From MedAcidi-G1 sp000817085 (GTDB lineage: Bacteria > Actinomycetota > Acidimicrobiia > Acidimicrobiales > MedAcidi-G1): a DNA stretch of 64,000 nt. The stretch spans positions 372,001-436,000 of the forward strand of contig JBJLAO010000001.1 of NCBI GenBank assembly GCA_045568635.1. Reading direction: 5' to 3'. Shown in pieces: positions 51,777-60,545 of this stretch (its first letter is position 1; each line of letters opens with the position of its first letter). Position numbers and translations under genes: made by a program. The notes beneath the pieces were generated by a model. It did not search any database. It was not told the origin of the DNA and worked only from the letters and a program-made list of their open reading frames with translations.

Positions 51777-52658
51777 CTAGCCTGAGATTTTTTCAATTGC
51801 AGAACGAACAGAGTCAAGGAAATCCACTACTCGTGGACCCCAACGCCCTGAGGTGTCTGTGCTAACAGGAATAACTTGGCTTTTTTGTACAGCTGTTAGA
51901 GAGCCCCAACCCGGTCGGGCAGCGACAGTTTCTGCGGACTCACCCCAATCGGCATCACCCAGAAAAATTAGATCAGGATCTGCATCAATTATAAATTCTG
52001 CCGACAACTGTGGCCATCCGAAACCACCTTCGATTGCTGGGTCTGCGATATTTACTAGACCAAGAAGTGAATAAAGTTTGCCTAAAAATGTCTTTGAAGT
52101 TGGTGAATAAAAAGTGTTATCAATCTCGTGGTAGTAGGTCAATCCTTCTCCCACCGCCTTAGATGCTATTCCATCCAGGTCTGATTTAATTCTCTCAATT
52201 AATTCACTAGCTTCAGACTGGCGTCCAGTTAAAACACCTAACTCGTTTATTTGCGAATATGTATCTTCCATCGACGAGGCCGCAGGTTGGAGTACAGTCG
52301 TTACATCTAATGCTTCAAGACCACTAACTAGATCACCTGGGTCGTAAGACGCAACTACCAGATCAGGTTGATACTCAGCAATCGACTCTATATTTGGCGT
52401 GAAGCCAGAAAGTGAAGTCATTGGCGCCTCAGCAGGAAAATTTGATTGATCATCAACAGCCACAACTTGATCCCCAGCCTCTATAGCGAAAAGTATTTCA
52501 GTTGCTGTTGGAGACAGTGAAATAATCCTCTCTGCTAGCTCAACACTGGAAGACTCACCCGAAATCGGGACTGATCCAGTAGAGCTATCAGAACTGCAAG
52601 ACAGGCTCAAAAAGCTAAGCGCTCCTACAAGAAAAAATAAATAGATTCTTAATTTCAT
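51777..52658 (-). CDS. btuF: Cobalamin-binding lipoprotein (BtuF-like)
   Basis: 293 residues from the ATG at 52658, which has GGGGAGGAGG 6-10 nt upstream; an upstream in-frame ATG lies inside the riboswitch platform. Lipobox LSLSC (Cys21), then the helical-backbone binding fold: RIISLSPTATEILFAIEAGDQVVAVDDQSNFP (cited in parts), VVASYDPGDLVSGLEAL and LSAEFIIDADPDLIFLGD. B12 specificity is inferred from the riboswitch. Confidence 0.9.
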   Translation of the reverse strand: MKLRIYLFFLVGALSFLSLSCSSDSSTGSVPISGESSSVELAERIISLSPTATEILFAIEAGDQVVAVDDQSNFPAEAPMTSLSGFTPNIESIAEYQPDLVVASYDPGDLVSGLEALDVTTVLQPAASSMEDTYSQINELGVLTGRQSEASELIERIKSDLDGIASKAVGEGLTYYHEIDNTFYSPTSKTFLGKLYSLLGLVNIADPAIEGGFGWPQLSAEFIIDADPDLIFLGDADWGESAETVAARPGWGSLTAVQKSQVIPVSTDTSGRWGPRVVDFLDSVRSAIEKISG

Positions 52659-52845
52659 TATTCCTCCTCCCCTTAAAGCCACGGTTGGGAGAAGAAAAAC
52701 TTCATTCCTTAACCGTTCCTCCTCGGGAACTTATGGTTTATTTTTTCCTGCTCTCAGGTCTGACTTACCTCAATGAGGAACACAGTTGCGGGACAGTGAC
52801 GGATTCCAACCGCCTTCTAATTACAGGAAACTCCAGAATAGCGTG
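52659..52845 (-). ncRNA. Cobalamin (adenosylcobalamin) riboswitch
   Basis: Minus-strand leader of btuF. The B12 box CCGCAACTGTG sits at 52781-52791, preceded by GGCGGTTGGAATCCGTC, and AGTCAGACC follows. P1-like arms TTTCCTG (52824-52830) and CAGGAAA (52744-52750) pair. In the platform, CTTCTCCC (52687-52694) can pair with GGGAGGAG of the Shine-Dalgarno (52664-52671) across a 15-nt loop, while a CGGTT/AACCG stem offers the competing structure. This is translational control of B12 import. Starts right after cysQ on the same strand. Confidence 0.92.
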
Positions 52846-52868
52846 AAAAATAACTTTCTTAAAGTTTT

Positions 52869-53606
52869 TCAGTAATGCAAAGCAGCTAAAGCTGCAGAGG
52901 TGTATTCAGGTCTACTTATTAAAAGCCCAGGAACTACTGGCCTTTCTTTGTTGTATGTTAAAAAAGAACCATCTACTCCACTTACATCCAGCCCAGCAGA
53001 TGCAGCTACTGCAGCAGGAGCGCATACGTCCCATTCATATAGACCTGAGGGGTGCACATAAATATCAGCAGTTCCGCCCACAACAGCCATAGCCTTGACT
53101 CCCGCTGAACCGACTGAACGAACTACTCCTCCTACAGAGGCTGCAACCGCTTCGGCCTCACCCCATTGTGATCGACTAGTTATAACAACGGGAGGGTTAT
53201 TGACAGAATCCTGTTTTGTTGAAGTTTGAAGTGTTCCGTAAAGGGTTCCTATGGCCGGTAAATTAACTGCTCCAGCCAAAGGTTGACCACCTGTCACTAA
53301 AGCAACATGCACTGCCCATTCAACACTTCCTATACGTCCGAAGTCTCGTGTACCGTCAAGAGGGTCGACGATCCATACTCTTTCGGCTTCCAAACGGGCC
53401 TTATCATCTCGCCCCTCTTCGGATAGCAAAGAATCATTAGGACGTAACTCGCTCAACCTTTTACTTATGTGCAAATGAGCCTCGCGGTCTGCTATCACCT
53501 CTAATTGATAACCCGAAACTCCTTTATCAAAGCCTTGTTCTCGCAGCTCTAAAAGCAATTCACCGGCTTCCCTTGCTAAAAGACCTGCTATTTCATGGTC
53601 GTTCAT
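52869..53606 (-). CDS. cysQ: CysQ-type 3'(2'),5'-bisphosphate nucleotidase/inositol monophosphatase
   Basis: 245 residues of the Li-sensitive phosphatase family: LSEEGRDD with metal Glu, WIVDPLDGTRDFGR with DPxDxT, and YVHPSGLYEWDVCAPAAVA. Closest to CysQ (3'-phosphoadenosine 5'-phosphate hydrolysis), although inositol-phosphate phosphatase activity is possible. Riboswitch follows immediately downstream. Confidence 0.85.
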   Translation of the reverse strand: MNDHEIAGLLAREAGELLLELREQGFDKGVSGYQLEVIADREAHLHISKRLSELRPNDSLLSEEGRDDKARLEAERVWIVDPLDGTRDFGRIGSVEWAVHVALVTGGQPLAGAVNLPAIGTLYGTLQTSTKQDSVNNPPVVITSRSQWGEAEAVAASVGGVVRSVGSAGVKAMAVVGGTADIYVHPSGLYEWDVCAPAAVAASAGLDVSGVDGSFLTYNKERPVVPGLLISRPEYTSAALAALHY

Positions 53607-53712
53607 AACTGACTGACCCTAGTGGCAAAAAAGGGAGAAACACATCTTTTGGGTTTTAAGCGCTACCTTTGTTACAAGTCATTTAGAAAAATTTTTACTG
53701 AGGGGTTTGAGA

Positions 53713-54648
53713 ATGGCATTTGGGAGAATTACAGGTTGGGCTATAGATCTTCCTGAGAGAATCCTTACAAATGATGAACTGTCTCAAATGGTTGACACCT
53801 CAGATGAGTGGATCAGAGAACGAAGTGGAATTTCTTCTCGACACATTGATGGAAAAGTAAGTGAAATGTCCACTAATGCTGGCAAAGCGGCATTAGAAAA
53901 GGCTGGAGTAAAACCTGAAGAAATAGACTTATTTATTCTTGCAACCACGACCGCTGACAAGGTAGTGCCAGCTACTTCTTCTATTGTGCAAAATAATCTT
54001 GGTTTGTCCTGCGGCGCTTTCGATCTGAATGCTGCTTGCTCAGGTTTTGTTTATGGACTCGTTACTGCAATGCAATTTGCTGATAGTGGAATGGAAAAAA
54101 TTCTACTTATTGGAAGTGACTCTCTTAGCACATTCACAGACTGGGAAGATAGAACAACCTGTGTTCTATTCGGTGACGGTGCGGGAGCAGTCGTTATCGA
54201 AAGAACTTCAGAACAGCCATGTTTTCTCGGATGGGATCTTATGGCTGATGGTTCTGCCGCAGACCTTCTTTATTGTGAACACGGCGGAAAAATAGTTATG
54301 CACGGACAAGAGGTTTTTAGGCGCGCTGTTATAGCTATGGAAAATGCTGCTAACACAGCTATGGAAAAAGCTGGAGTGACGAGTAGTGAGATATCTCTTG
54401 TTGTCCCTCATCAAGCCAATGTACGCATTATCGATACTGCAATGAAGCGTCTAGGGATCGCAAAAGAAAAAGCAGCGTTAGTGATGGATAGAACCGGTAA
54501 TACCTCCGCAGCTTCTATTCCTTTAGCCCTTATAGATTCAATAGACTCGGGGCGAGTTAAACAGGATGACTTATTGCTTCTAGTTGGATTCGGAGCGGGG
54601 ATGACCTCAGCTGCCGCAGTTATAAGATGGAATTCTGCCGGTAATTAG
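53713..54648 (+). CDS. fabH: Beta-ketoacyl-ACP synthase III-like (FabH)
   Basis: 311 residues from the ATG at 53713 with GAGGGG 7 nt upstream. Catalytic triad C109 in LNAACSGFVYG, H233 in VPHQANVRI and N263 in RTGNTSAASIP. FabH starts fatty-acid elongation from acyl-CoA and malonyl-ACP. It stands alone, not in a fab cluster, so it could be a secondary FabH or a specialised ketosynthase III. The 106-bp gap upstream likely holds its promoter. Confidence 0.88.
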   Translation: MAFGRITGWAIDLPERILTNDELSQMVDTSDEWIRERSGISSRHIDGKVSEMSTNAGKAALEKAGVKPEEIDLFILATTTADKVVPATSSIVQNNLGLSCGAFDLNAACSGFVYGLVTAMQFADSGMEKILLIGSDSLSTFTDWEDRTTCVLFGDGAGAVVIERTSEQPCFLGWDLMADGSAADLLYCEHGGKIVMHGQEVFRRAVIAMENAANTAMEKAGVTSSEISLVVPHQANVRIIDTAMKRLGIAKEKAALVMDRTGNTSAASIPLALIDSIDSGRVKQDDLLLLVGFGAGMTSAAAVIRWNSAGN

Positions 54649-54693
54649 CTTTACTGCTACTTCTATTGCTTCTTAGGATGTAGTCTCACTCAT

Positions 54694-56598
54694 GTGCTGA
54701 CTGCTTCCGGATTGAATAAATCTTTTGGATCTAGAACACTTTTTAAGAATGTTTCTCTTCAACTGGGATCTAGCCGTCGTATCGCGCTTATTGGCAGCAA
54801 TGGAACCGGTAAGACGACTTTATTGGAGATATTAACTGGTCTTCAAGAAGCTGATGAAGGAGATATCTATAAACCACAAGAAATGAAAATTGGTTACCTT
54901 CCTCAAGAGCTTCAAGCAAGTAAAGGTAAAAATGTCTTAGAAGAAGTTCTGTCGGGAGCAGAAGACACTAGTCAATTAGCAATCCGCTTAAAAAAACTTA
55001 GCTCGGAGCTCGAAAAAGTAAATGGTGAAGGTAAATCAGAACTTCTTTTTGAATTCGGAGAAGCACAATCGCGATTTGAACAAATTGGAGGGTACGCAAT
55101 TGAAGCTGAAGCACATCGCCTCTTGTCTGGACTAGGTTTTAAACCCCATGATCATAAACGTGATATAGGTGAGCTTTCCGGAGGCTGGCAAATGCGAGTC
55201 GCTTTGGCGCGCCTTCTATTGTCTAAGCCAGATCTTCTAATTCTTGATGAACCAACCAACCATTTGGATGTTGACAGTGTCACTTGGTTGGAAACTTACT
55301 TGGGGAAGTGGAATAACGGACTTTTGTTCGTGAGTCATGATCGAGACTTTATAGATGGAGTAGCGAACCGTATCATTGAGATTTCTGCGGGTCGCGCGAC
55401 TGAGTACATCGGTAGTTTCGGAAAATTTGTTGTAGCAAGAGAAGAACGTATCGAATATCAGAAATCTTTAGCCTCCCAACAGGCAAAAGAAATAGCTGGC
55501 ACTGAAAAATTTATCGAACGCTTTCGATATAAAGCCACAAAAGCAAAACAGGTGCAAAGCCGAGTGAAGGCTTTAGAAAAGCTCGAAAAAATCGAAATTG
55601 AAAGCGAAGAAAACGCTAAAAGCAAGTTTAATTTCCCGGAACCGCGTCGCTCCTCTCGGATTGTCGTGGAGTTTGAAGATGTACAAGCTGGTTACGAAAA
55701 TGAAATGGTCTTAGAGGATCTATCTTTTACTATCGAAAGAGGCCGAACTATCGCAGTAGTCGGACCGAATGGTGCTGGTAAAACTACTCTAGTCAGGCTG
55801 ATTACGGGAGAACTGAAACAAACCAGTGGAAATATCTTTCATGGGAAAAATGTTGATATGTCTTGGTTTGATCAGTTGCAAACAGAAATACTTGACCCTA
55901 AAAAAACTGTATTAGGAGAACTACGAACAGTTCCTAAAGTCGAAGAGTCCAACAGAAATCTTCGGACATACCTTGCTTCTTTCGGCTTTAGGGGTGACTC
56001 AGTTGACTCACTTGTTTCAGACCTTTCAGGTGGTGAACAGACACGATTGGCTCTCGCTAAAGCTCTCTGCATGCCTGTAAATTTACTTATTCTTGATGAA
56101 CCGACCAACCATCTTGATTTACCAAGCTGTGATGTGCTTGAAGATGCCATAAGCGCTTACCCAGGAACTGTAATACTGATCACACACGATCGACATCTCA
56201 TAAGATCTGTTGCAGATGATCTCCTCGAAGTACGAGAATCTAAAGCAAAATTTCATATCGGTGTGCCTGATCAGATAATAAACCCGTCGTTCAATGAAAC
56301 AAAAACAAATGCTCCGAAACAGAGCATTAAAACAAATAAAGGAAAATCGGAAAAACCCAATGGAGGGATTCGCGAGTTGAAGCGTGAACTCGCAAAAGTT
56401 GAAAAGAATTGGGAAAAAGCAGAAGTTTGTCTGTTGGAAATAAAAGAAAAACTTAATGATCCTGATCTATTTAAAAATCCAAAAGAAGCTGAGTCTTTAG
56501 CAGCAGAACATGAAGCTGCTAAAGATAATGCTTCTGATTTAATGCGTCTATGGGAATCACTTGAAGAAGAACTAAGAACTCAAGAAAAAAACAATTAA
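54694..56598 (+). CDS. ABC-F family ATPase
   Basis: 634 residues with GTG start. Two nucleotide-binding domains with no membrane part: first Walker A GSNGTGKTT (about 34-42) and LSGGW; linker about 240-310 rich in Lys/Glu; second Walker A GPNGAGKTT and LSGGE with LILDEPTNHLDLPS. Residues about 550-634 form a coiled coil, as in Uup/YheS types. Works on ribosomes or in translation quality control; class cannot be decided by eye. Confidence 0.9.
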   Translation: MLTASGLNKSFGSRTLFKNVSLQLGSSRRIALIGSNGTGKTTLLEILTGLQEADEGDIYKPQEMKIGYLPQELQASKGKNVLEEVLSGAEDTSQLAIRLKKLSSELEKVNGEGKSELLFEFGEAQSRFEQIGGYAIEAEAHRLLSGLGFKPHDHKRDIGELSGGWQMRVALARLLLSKPDLLILDEPTNHLDVDSVTWLETYLGKWNNGLLFVSHDRDFIDGVANRIIEISAGRATEYIGSFGKFVVAREERIEYQKSLASQQAKEIAGTEKFIERFRYKATKAKQVQSRVKALEKLEKIEIESEENAKSKFNFPEPRRSSRIVVEFEDVQAGYENEMVLEDLSFTIERGRTIAVVGPNGAGKTTLVRLITGELKQTSGNIFHGKNVDMSWFDQLQTEILDPKKTVLGELRTVPKVEESNRNLRTYLASFGFRGDSVDSLVSDLSGGEQTRLALAKALCMPVNLLILDEPTNHLDLPSCDVLEDAISAYPGTVILITHDRHLIRSVADDLLEVRESKAKFHIGVPDQIINPSFNETKTNAPKQSIKTNKGKSEKPNGGIRELKRELAKVEKNWEKAEVCLLEIKEKLNDPDLFKNPKEAESLAAEHEAAKDNASDLMRLWESLEEELRTQEKNN

Positions 56599-56655
56599 TC
56601 TCTCGTTATTAGAGTTTTAACCTAAACAATCAATGATGTAGATACGGTCTTGAGT

Positions 56656-57486
56656 GTGAAGATATTAGTTACTAATGATGATGGGATTGATTCAGTGGGA
56701 CTTCATGTCTTGGCGCGTTCCCTGCTTGATCTAGGAGATATAACAATTGCTGCACCTGACCAAGAATATTCGGGAGCTGGGGCCGCCATAGGAGCGCTTC
56801 ACATTTCTAGACCAGAAGTTCATCAAGTCAATATTGACAAAATTGAAAAATCTTGGGCTATAAGTGGGCCGCCTGCTCTTTGTGTCATGTATGCAACGCG
56901 AGGAGTTTTAGACGACTCCTACGACCTTGTGGTTTCAGGCATCAATCCCGGTAGCAATGTTGGAAACTCCGTTTACCACTCTGGAACACTCGGTGCTGCT
57001 TTTACTGCTAGAAACGCTGGAATAACAGGTATTGCTGTGAGTCAAGCGGTTACAGGCTGGGGAATTGAAGGGCAGGGTATTGAAGAAGTTCTCAAAAATC
57101 AGTTTTGGCAAACTGCCGCCGAAGTTGCCAAAACAGCTGTGGCTGCAATTATTTCTGACCCTCCGAAACAACCAGCAGTTCTGAATATCAATGTCCCAAA
57201 TAAACCAATAGATGAACTAAAAGGTTGGAGCTACACGAAGGTAGCAAAACGTTCAACTCGTTCGATGACTGAAGCAAAATTAGAACCCAAACCTGGACAT
57301 GAAAACTCGTACAGGGTACAAATGTCTTGGGGCGACCCTGTAAGTCAACCAATCGAAACTGATGTCGGTGCTGTTATGAATGACTATGCAAGTTTGACTT
57401 GGATCAATTCATTTGAGGCAATTACACCTGAAGACACGAAAATGGTTGATCAATCTCTCGATAGCCTCTTTGATCAAAAAAGGTAA
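56656..57486 (+). CDS. surE: 5'/3'-nucleotidase SurE
   Basis: 276 residues from a GTG at 56656 giving the family start (M)KILVTNDDGID; a TTG two codons upstream is also open. Metal-binding NDDG, DQEYSGAGAAIGAL and SGINPGSNVGNSVYHSGTLGAAFTAR are the SurE hallmarks. Hydrolyses nucleoside monophosphates. Precedes the dehalogenase gene by 11 bp. Confidence 0.9.
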   Translation: MKILVTNDDGIDSVGLHVLARSLLDLGDITIAAPDQEYSGAGAAIGALHISRPEVHQVNIDKIEKSWAISGPPALCVMYATRGVLDDSYDLVVSGINPGSNVGNSVYHSGTLGAAFTARNAGITGIAVSQAVTGWGIEGQGIEEVLKNQFWQTAAEVAKTAVAAIISDPPKQPAVLNINVPNKPIDELKGWSYTKVAKRSTRSMTEAKLEPKPGHENSYRVQMSWGDPVSQPIETDVGAVMNDYASLTWINSFEAITPEDTKMVDQSLDSLFDQKR

Positions 57487-57497
57487 ACTGCCCCGCC

Positions 57498-58412
57498 ATG
57501 AAAGTTTTAAGAACACCTGAAAAACAATTTGACACTCTGATCGATTGGCCGTACGAGCCTCACTACTCTGAGGTGCCAGATGGAGATGGGGGCACCTTGC
57601 GGATGCATCATGTTGAATCGGGTCCTTCTGATGCCCCTACAGTACTTTTACTGCACGGCGAACCAACATGGGGTTTTCTTTATAGACATATCATGGCGGG
57701 TTTGGCAGATGCTGGAATCAGATCATTGGTTCCAGATCAGGTTGGTTTTGGAAAATCAGATAAACCGTCTAATCAAGTTGATTACACATACGAAAGACAC
57801 GTGGTGTGGATGCAAAACTGGTTAGACGCAAATACTCCTGAAGAGATTTTCTTTTTTGGTCAAGACTGGGGTGGGCTAATTGGGCTACGCCTGGTAGCTG
57901 CAAATCCAAAGAAGTTTTCGGGTCTGGTTTTATCAAATACTGGTTTACCTGATGGGAGTGCCGCACCCACGGAAGCTTTTATGGCTTGGCAAAAATTCTC
58001 GCAAACTGCAAAAGATTTTCCAATAGGAAACATCGTTAATGGAGGTTGTTTAACAGACTTAGCACCAGAAGTTATCGATGCATACAATGCCCCTTTCCCT
58101 GATGATTCTTTCAAAGAGGGGGCAAGAATATGGCCATCTCTTGTTCCCACTTCCCTGGAAAACCCTTCCGCGTCTTCTAACCAAAAAGCATGGGAAACGC
58201 TAAAAAATTTCAATAAGCCGGTAATTTGCGCTTTCAGTGATCAAGATCCTGTTACCAGCGGGGGTGAAAAGGCATTTATATCAGCTGTTCCTGGCGCTGA
58301 TGGTCAACCTCATACAACAGTTGAAAATGCGGGTCACTTCATTCAGGAAGACCAACCCGACCAGGTTGTTAGGGTCTTAATTGACTTGATAGCCAGATCT
58401 ACTGCTAAATAG
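57498..58412 (+). CDS. Haloalkane dehalogenase, subfamily I (DhlA-like)
   Basis: 304 residues. Nucleophile D123 in GQDWGGLIG, halide-binding W124 and W164 (FMAWQKF), acid D250 in SDQDPVTSG, base H280 in AGHFIQED, and the oxyanion segment HGEPTWGFLYRH with E55. The Asp-His-Asp triad and two Trp are those of subfamily I, unlike the Asp-His-Glu enzyme at 49001. Hydrolyses short haloalkanes. Probably co-transcribed with surE (11-bp gap). Confidence 0.9.
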   Translation: MKVLRTPEKQFDTLIDWPYEPHYSEVPDGDGGTLRMHHVESGPSDAPTVLLLHGEPTWGFLYRHIMAGLADAGIRSLVPDQVGFGKSDKPSNQVDYTYERHVVWMQNWLDANTPEEIFFFGQDWGGLIGLRLVAANPKKFSGLVLSNTGLPDGSAAPTEAFMAWQKFSQTAKDFPIGNIVNGGCLTDLAPEVIDAYNAPFPDDSFKEGARIWPSLVPTSLENPSASSNQKAWETLKNFNKPVICAFSDQDPVTSGGEKAFISAVPGADGQPHTTVENAGHFIQEDQPDQVVRVLIDLIARSTAK

Positions 58413-59139
58413 TTACTAACCCGCCATTCGGTGAAATCCACTGACCTGTAATAAAAGAACTATCATCGCAAGCTAAATACAAGATTGCTGAAGCGATTTC
58501 ATCTGCTTTCCCTATCCGACCGAGAGGACTCATCATTATTAAGGGAGCTAGTAATGCCTCATCCAAATCCTCAGTCATAGGTGTTTCAACTACCCCAGGC
58601 GCTACAGCATTAATGCGAATTCCTAATCCTCCCAATTCTCGAGCTGAAGCTCTTGTAAAACCTAAAATTGCCCCTTTTGCTGATGCATAATGAACCGGTC
58701 CCCATCCGGCTAAACCAGCAATACTCGAAAGATTTACTATAGAACCGCCTGCGGTCATTAATGGCAGAGCAGATTGTGTGCAAATGAAAGTTCCACCCAT
58801 ATGAACCTCAAGCATTCTCATAAAGGACTCGTGGCTAATACTGCCTAAACCCTCAGGATTACCAGATATACCAGCATTGTTTACTAAGACATCTAGCGTT
58901 TCGCATCTTTTCTTGACCTCCGAAAAAACATTTTCCATGTCCTGTTCATTGGAAACATCACCGCTTAATGCAAAATGTCCGACACCTGTGAGACTCGCAG
59001 CAACTTCCTCAGCGGAGGCTTCATTAAAGTCCTGTACTACAACTAAGGCCCCTTCATCTGCAAACTTTTTGGCTGTAGCTTTACCTATACCAGAACCTCC
59101 TCCTGTTATCAAAGCAACTTTTTTTTCTAATTTGCCCAT
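58405..59139 (-). CDS. Short-chain dehydrogenase/reductase
   Basis: 244-residue classical SDR: GGGSGIGKATA cofactor motif near 13-23, NNAG at VLVNNAGISGN, Ser-Tyr-Lys with YASAKGAILGF, and PGVVETPMTEDL. An Asp after the second beta strand (VQDFN) suggests NAD(H) preference. Substrate unknown; converging on the subfamily I dehalogenase, whose alcohol product an SDR could oxidise, but this is only a possibility. Confidence 0.88.
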   Translation of the reverse strand: MGKLEKKVALITGGGSGIGKATAKKFADEGALVVVQDFNEASAEEVAASLTGVGHFALSGDVSNEQDMENVFSEVKKRCETLDVLVNNAGISGNPEGLGSISHESFMRMLEVHMGGTFICTQSALPLMTAGGSIVNLSSIAGLAGWGPVHYASAKGAILGFTRASARELGGLGIRINAVAPGVVETPMTEDLDEALLAPLIMMSPLGRIGKADEIASAILYLACDDSSFITGQWISPNGGLVTI

Positions 59140-59238
59140 TTACATCCCTACTTGCTGGCCATGTCTAGTTGATACACTTCTACTGCATTGGTTGTAACCG
59201 ATGCTTTCTACCATAGATGCATATAAGAGGTTTTGCAG

Positions 59239-59658
59239 ATGAACATTGTTGTAATACACCAAAGCCGTTCCGGTAATACAAAAAAAGCTGCAGAACTTAT
59301 AGGTGGAGCGATTGCTTCCTCAGAAAGCAAAGTTACCGTTAGATCAGCTGAAAATCTCGATTTCAAAGAGTTGGCGAATGCTGATCTTATTTTCGTAGGA
59401 ACTTGGGTGGATGGTTTAATTCTTTTTGGTCATCGTCCCGGCGACATAGGAAAACTTAATCTCATTCCTCCTCTGTGGGGGAAAAATGTAGTTGCTTTTA
59501 TGACTCACGCTGCAAACCCTGGAAAAGCGGTGTCAAAATTTACTAATTTCTTGGAATCTAAGGGGGCAAAAGTAATTTTCTCCCGTTCAATCAATAAACG
59601 GAAACTTGGATCAGAAATTAGCCCTTTCGTAAAAGAAGTACTTGCTGAACTCAATTAG
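59239..59658 (+). CDS. Flavodoxin-like protein
   Basis: 139 residues from the ATG at 59239 with AGAGG 8 nt upstream. FMN phosphate loop HQSRSGNTKKAAELI and the strand GTWVDGLILFGHRPGDIGKLN fit a flavodoxin fold. Electron carrier or flavin reductase; partners unknown. Shares a 4-nt stop overlap with rarD. Confidence 0.8.
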   Translation: MNIVVIHQSRSGNTKKAAELIGGAIASSESKVTVRSAENLDFKELANADLIFVGTWVDGLILFGHRPGDIGKLNLIPPLWGKNVVAFMTHAANPGKAVSKFTNFLESKGAKVIFSRSINKRKLGSEISPFVKEVLAELN

Positions 59659-60545
59659 GACTTATTGCTACTTGCATTTGATGTCTTCGAGGACTTGAAG
59701 CTGTCGGTTACAAAAATTATTAGAGCCGACCAAATAATAATAAATCCGACTAATTGCATCATGTCGAACGATTCGTCGTAGGCCAGTACTCCAAGAAGGA
59801 ACTGAGCGGTAGGAGCTAAAAACTGCAGTAGTCCAATGACGCTCAATTTAACTTCTTTGACTGCATTTGCAAATAGTAGAAGTGGCGCTGCAGTAAAAAG
59901 ACCGCTGGTGATTAAAAGCAGCATCTCGAGATAACTTGTTTTATTTAAAGCTTGGCTCCCATTAAAGGAAGAAATCAGCAGGTAGGTGGTTGCCGGCAAA
60001 AGTATTACAAACATCTCAGATGTCAAACCGTTTATTGAGGTCTGCTTCGTTAGTTTTTTTGAAAGACCATACAAACCGAAAGTACTTGCAAGAACTAAAG
60101 ATACCCATGGTAATGAACCAACTGAAACTGTTAGCCATACAACACCAATTGCTGCCAAACACACTGCTACCCACTGTCTTCGAGGGAGTGATTCTCCTAA
60201 GAAAACCACACCTAGGAAAACACTTACTAGAGGGTTGATGAAATAACCCAAACTTCCTTCAATAACTCTGTCTGCATTCATGGCCCATACCCAAACAAGC
60301 CAATTTGTGCCGAGCAGCAGGGCTGACATAATCCCAATTATCCGTGAACGCCTACTTGAATTTTGTTCTCTGAAACTTGGCCATGAACGTCTTATAGTTT
60401 GGACTAGTGCCATAACTACGAAAGTCCAAAATATTCGATGAGTCAGAGAATACATTGCGGGAATTTCTGATAGACCTTTCCAAAAAATTGGAGAAATGCC
60501 CCAAACCGTATACGCACCCACAGCCTGTATTAAACCTTTGTTCAT
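59655..60545 (-). CDS. rarD: RarD-like EamA transporter
   Basis: 296 residues, ten membrane helices. QAVGAYTVWGISPIFWKGL and EIPAMYSLTHRIFWTFVVM match the RarD branch of the DMT family, with GYFINPLVSVFLGVVFLGE in the second repeat. Substrate uncertain (chloramphenicol sensitivity in E. coli relatives is indirect). Abuts the following DMT gene with no spacer. Confidence 0.87.
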   Translation of the reverse strand: MNKGLIQAVGAYTVWGISPIFWKGLSEIPAMYSLTHRIFWTFVVMALVQTIRRSWPSFREQNSSRRSRIIGIMSALLLGTNWLVWVWAMNADRVIEGSLGYFINPLVSVFLGVVFLGESLPRRQWVAVCLAAIGVVWLTVSVGSLPWVSLVLASTFGLYGLSKKLTKQTSINGLTSEMFVILLPATTYLLISSFNGSQALNKTSYLEMLLLITSGLFTAAPLLLFANAVKEVKLSVIGLLQFLAPTAQFLLGVLAYDESFDMMQLVGFIIIWSALIIFVTDSFKSSKTSNASSNKS

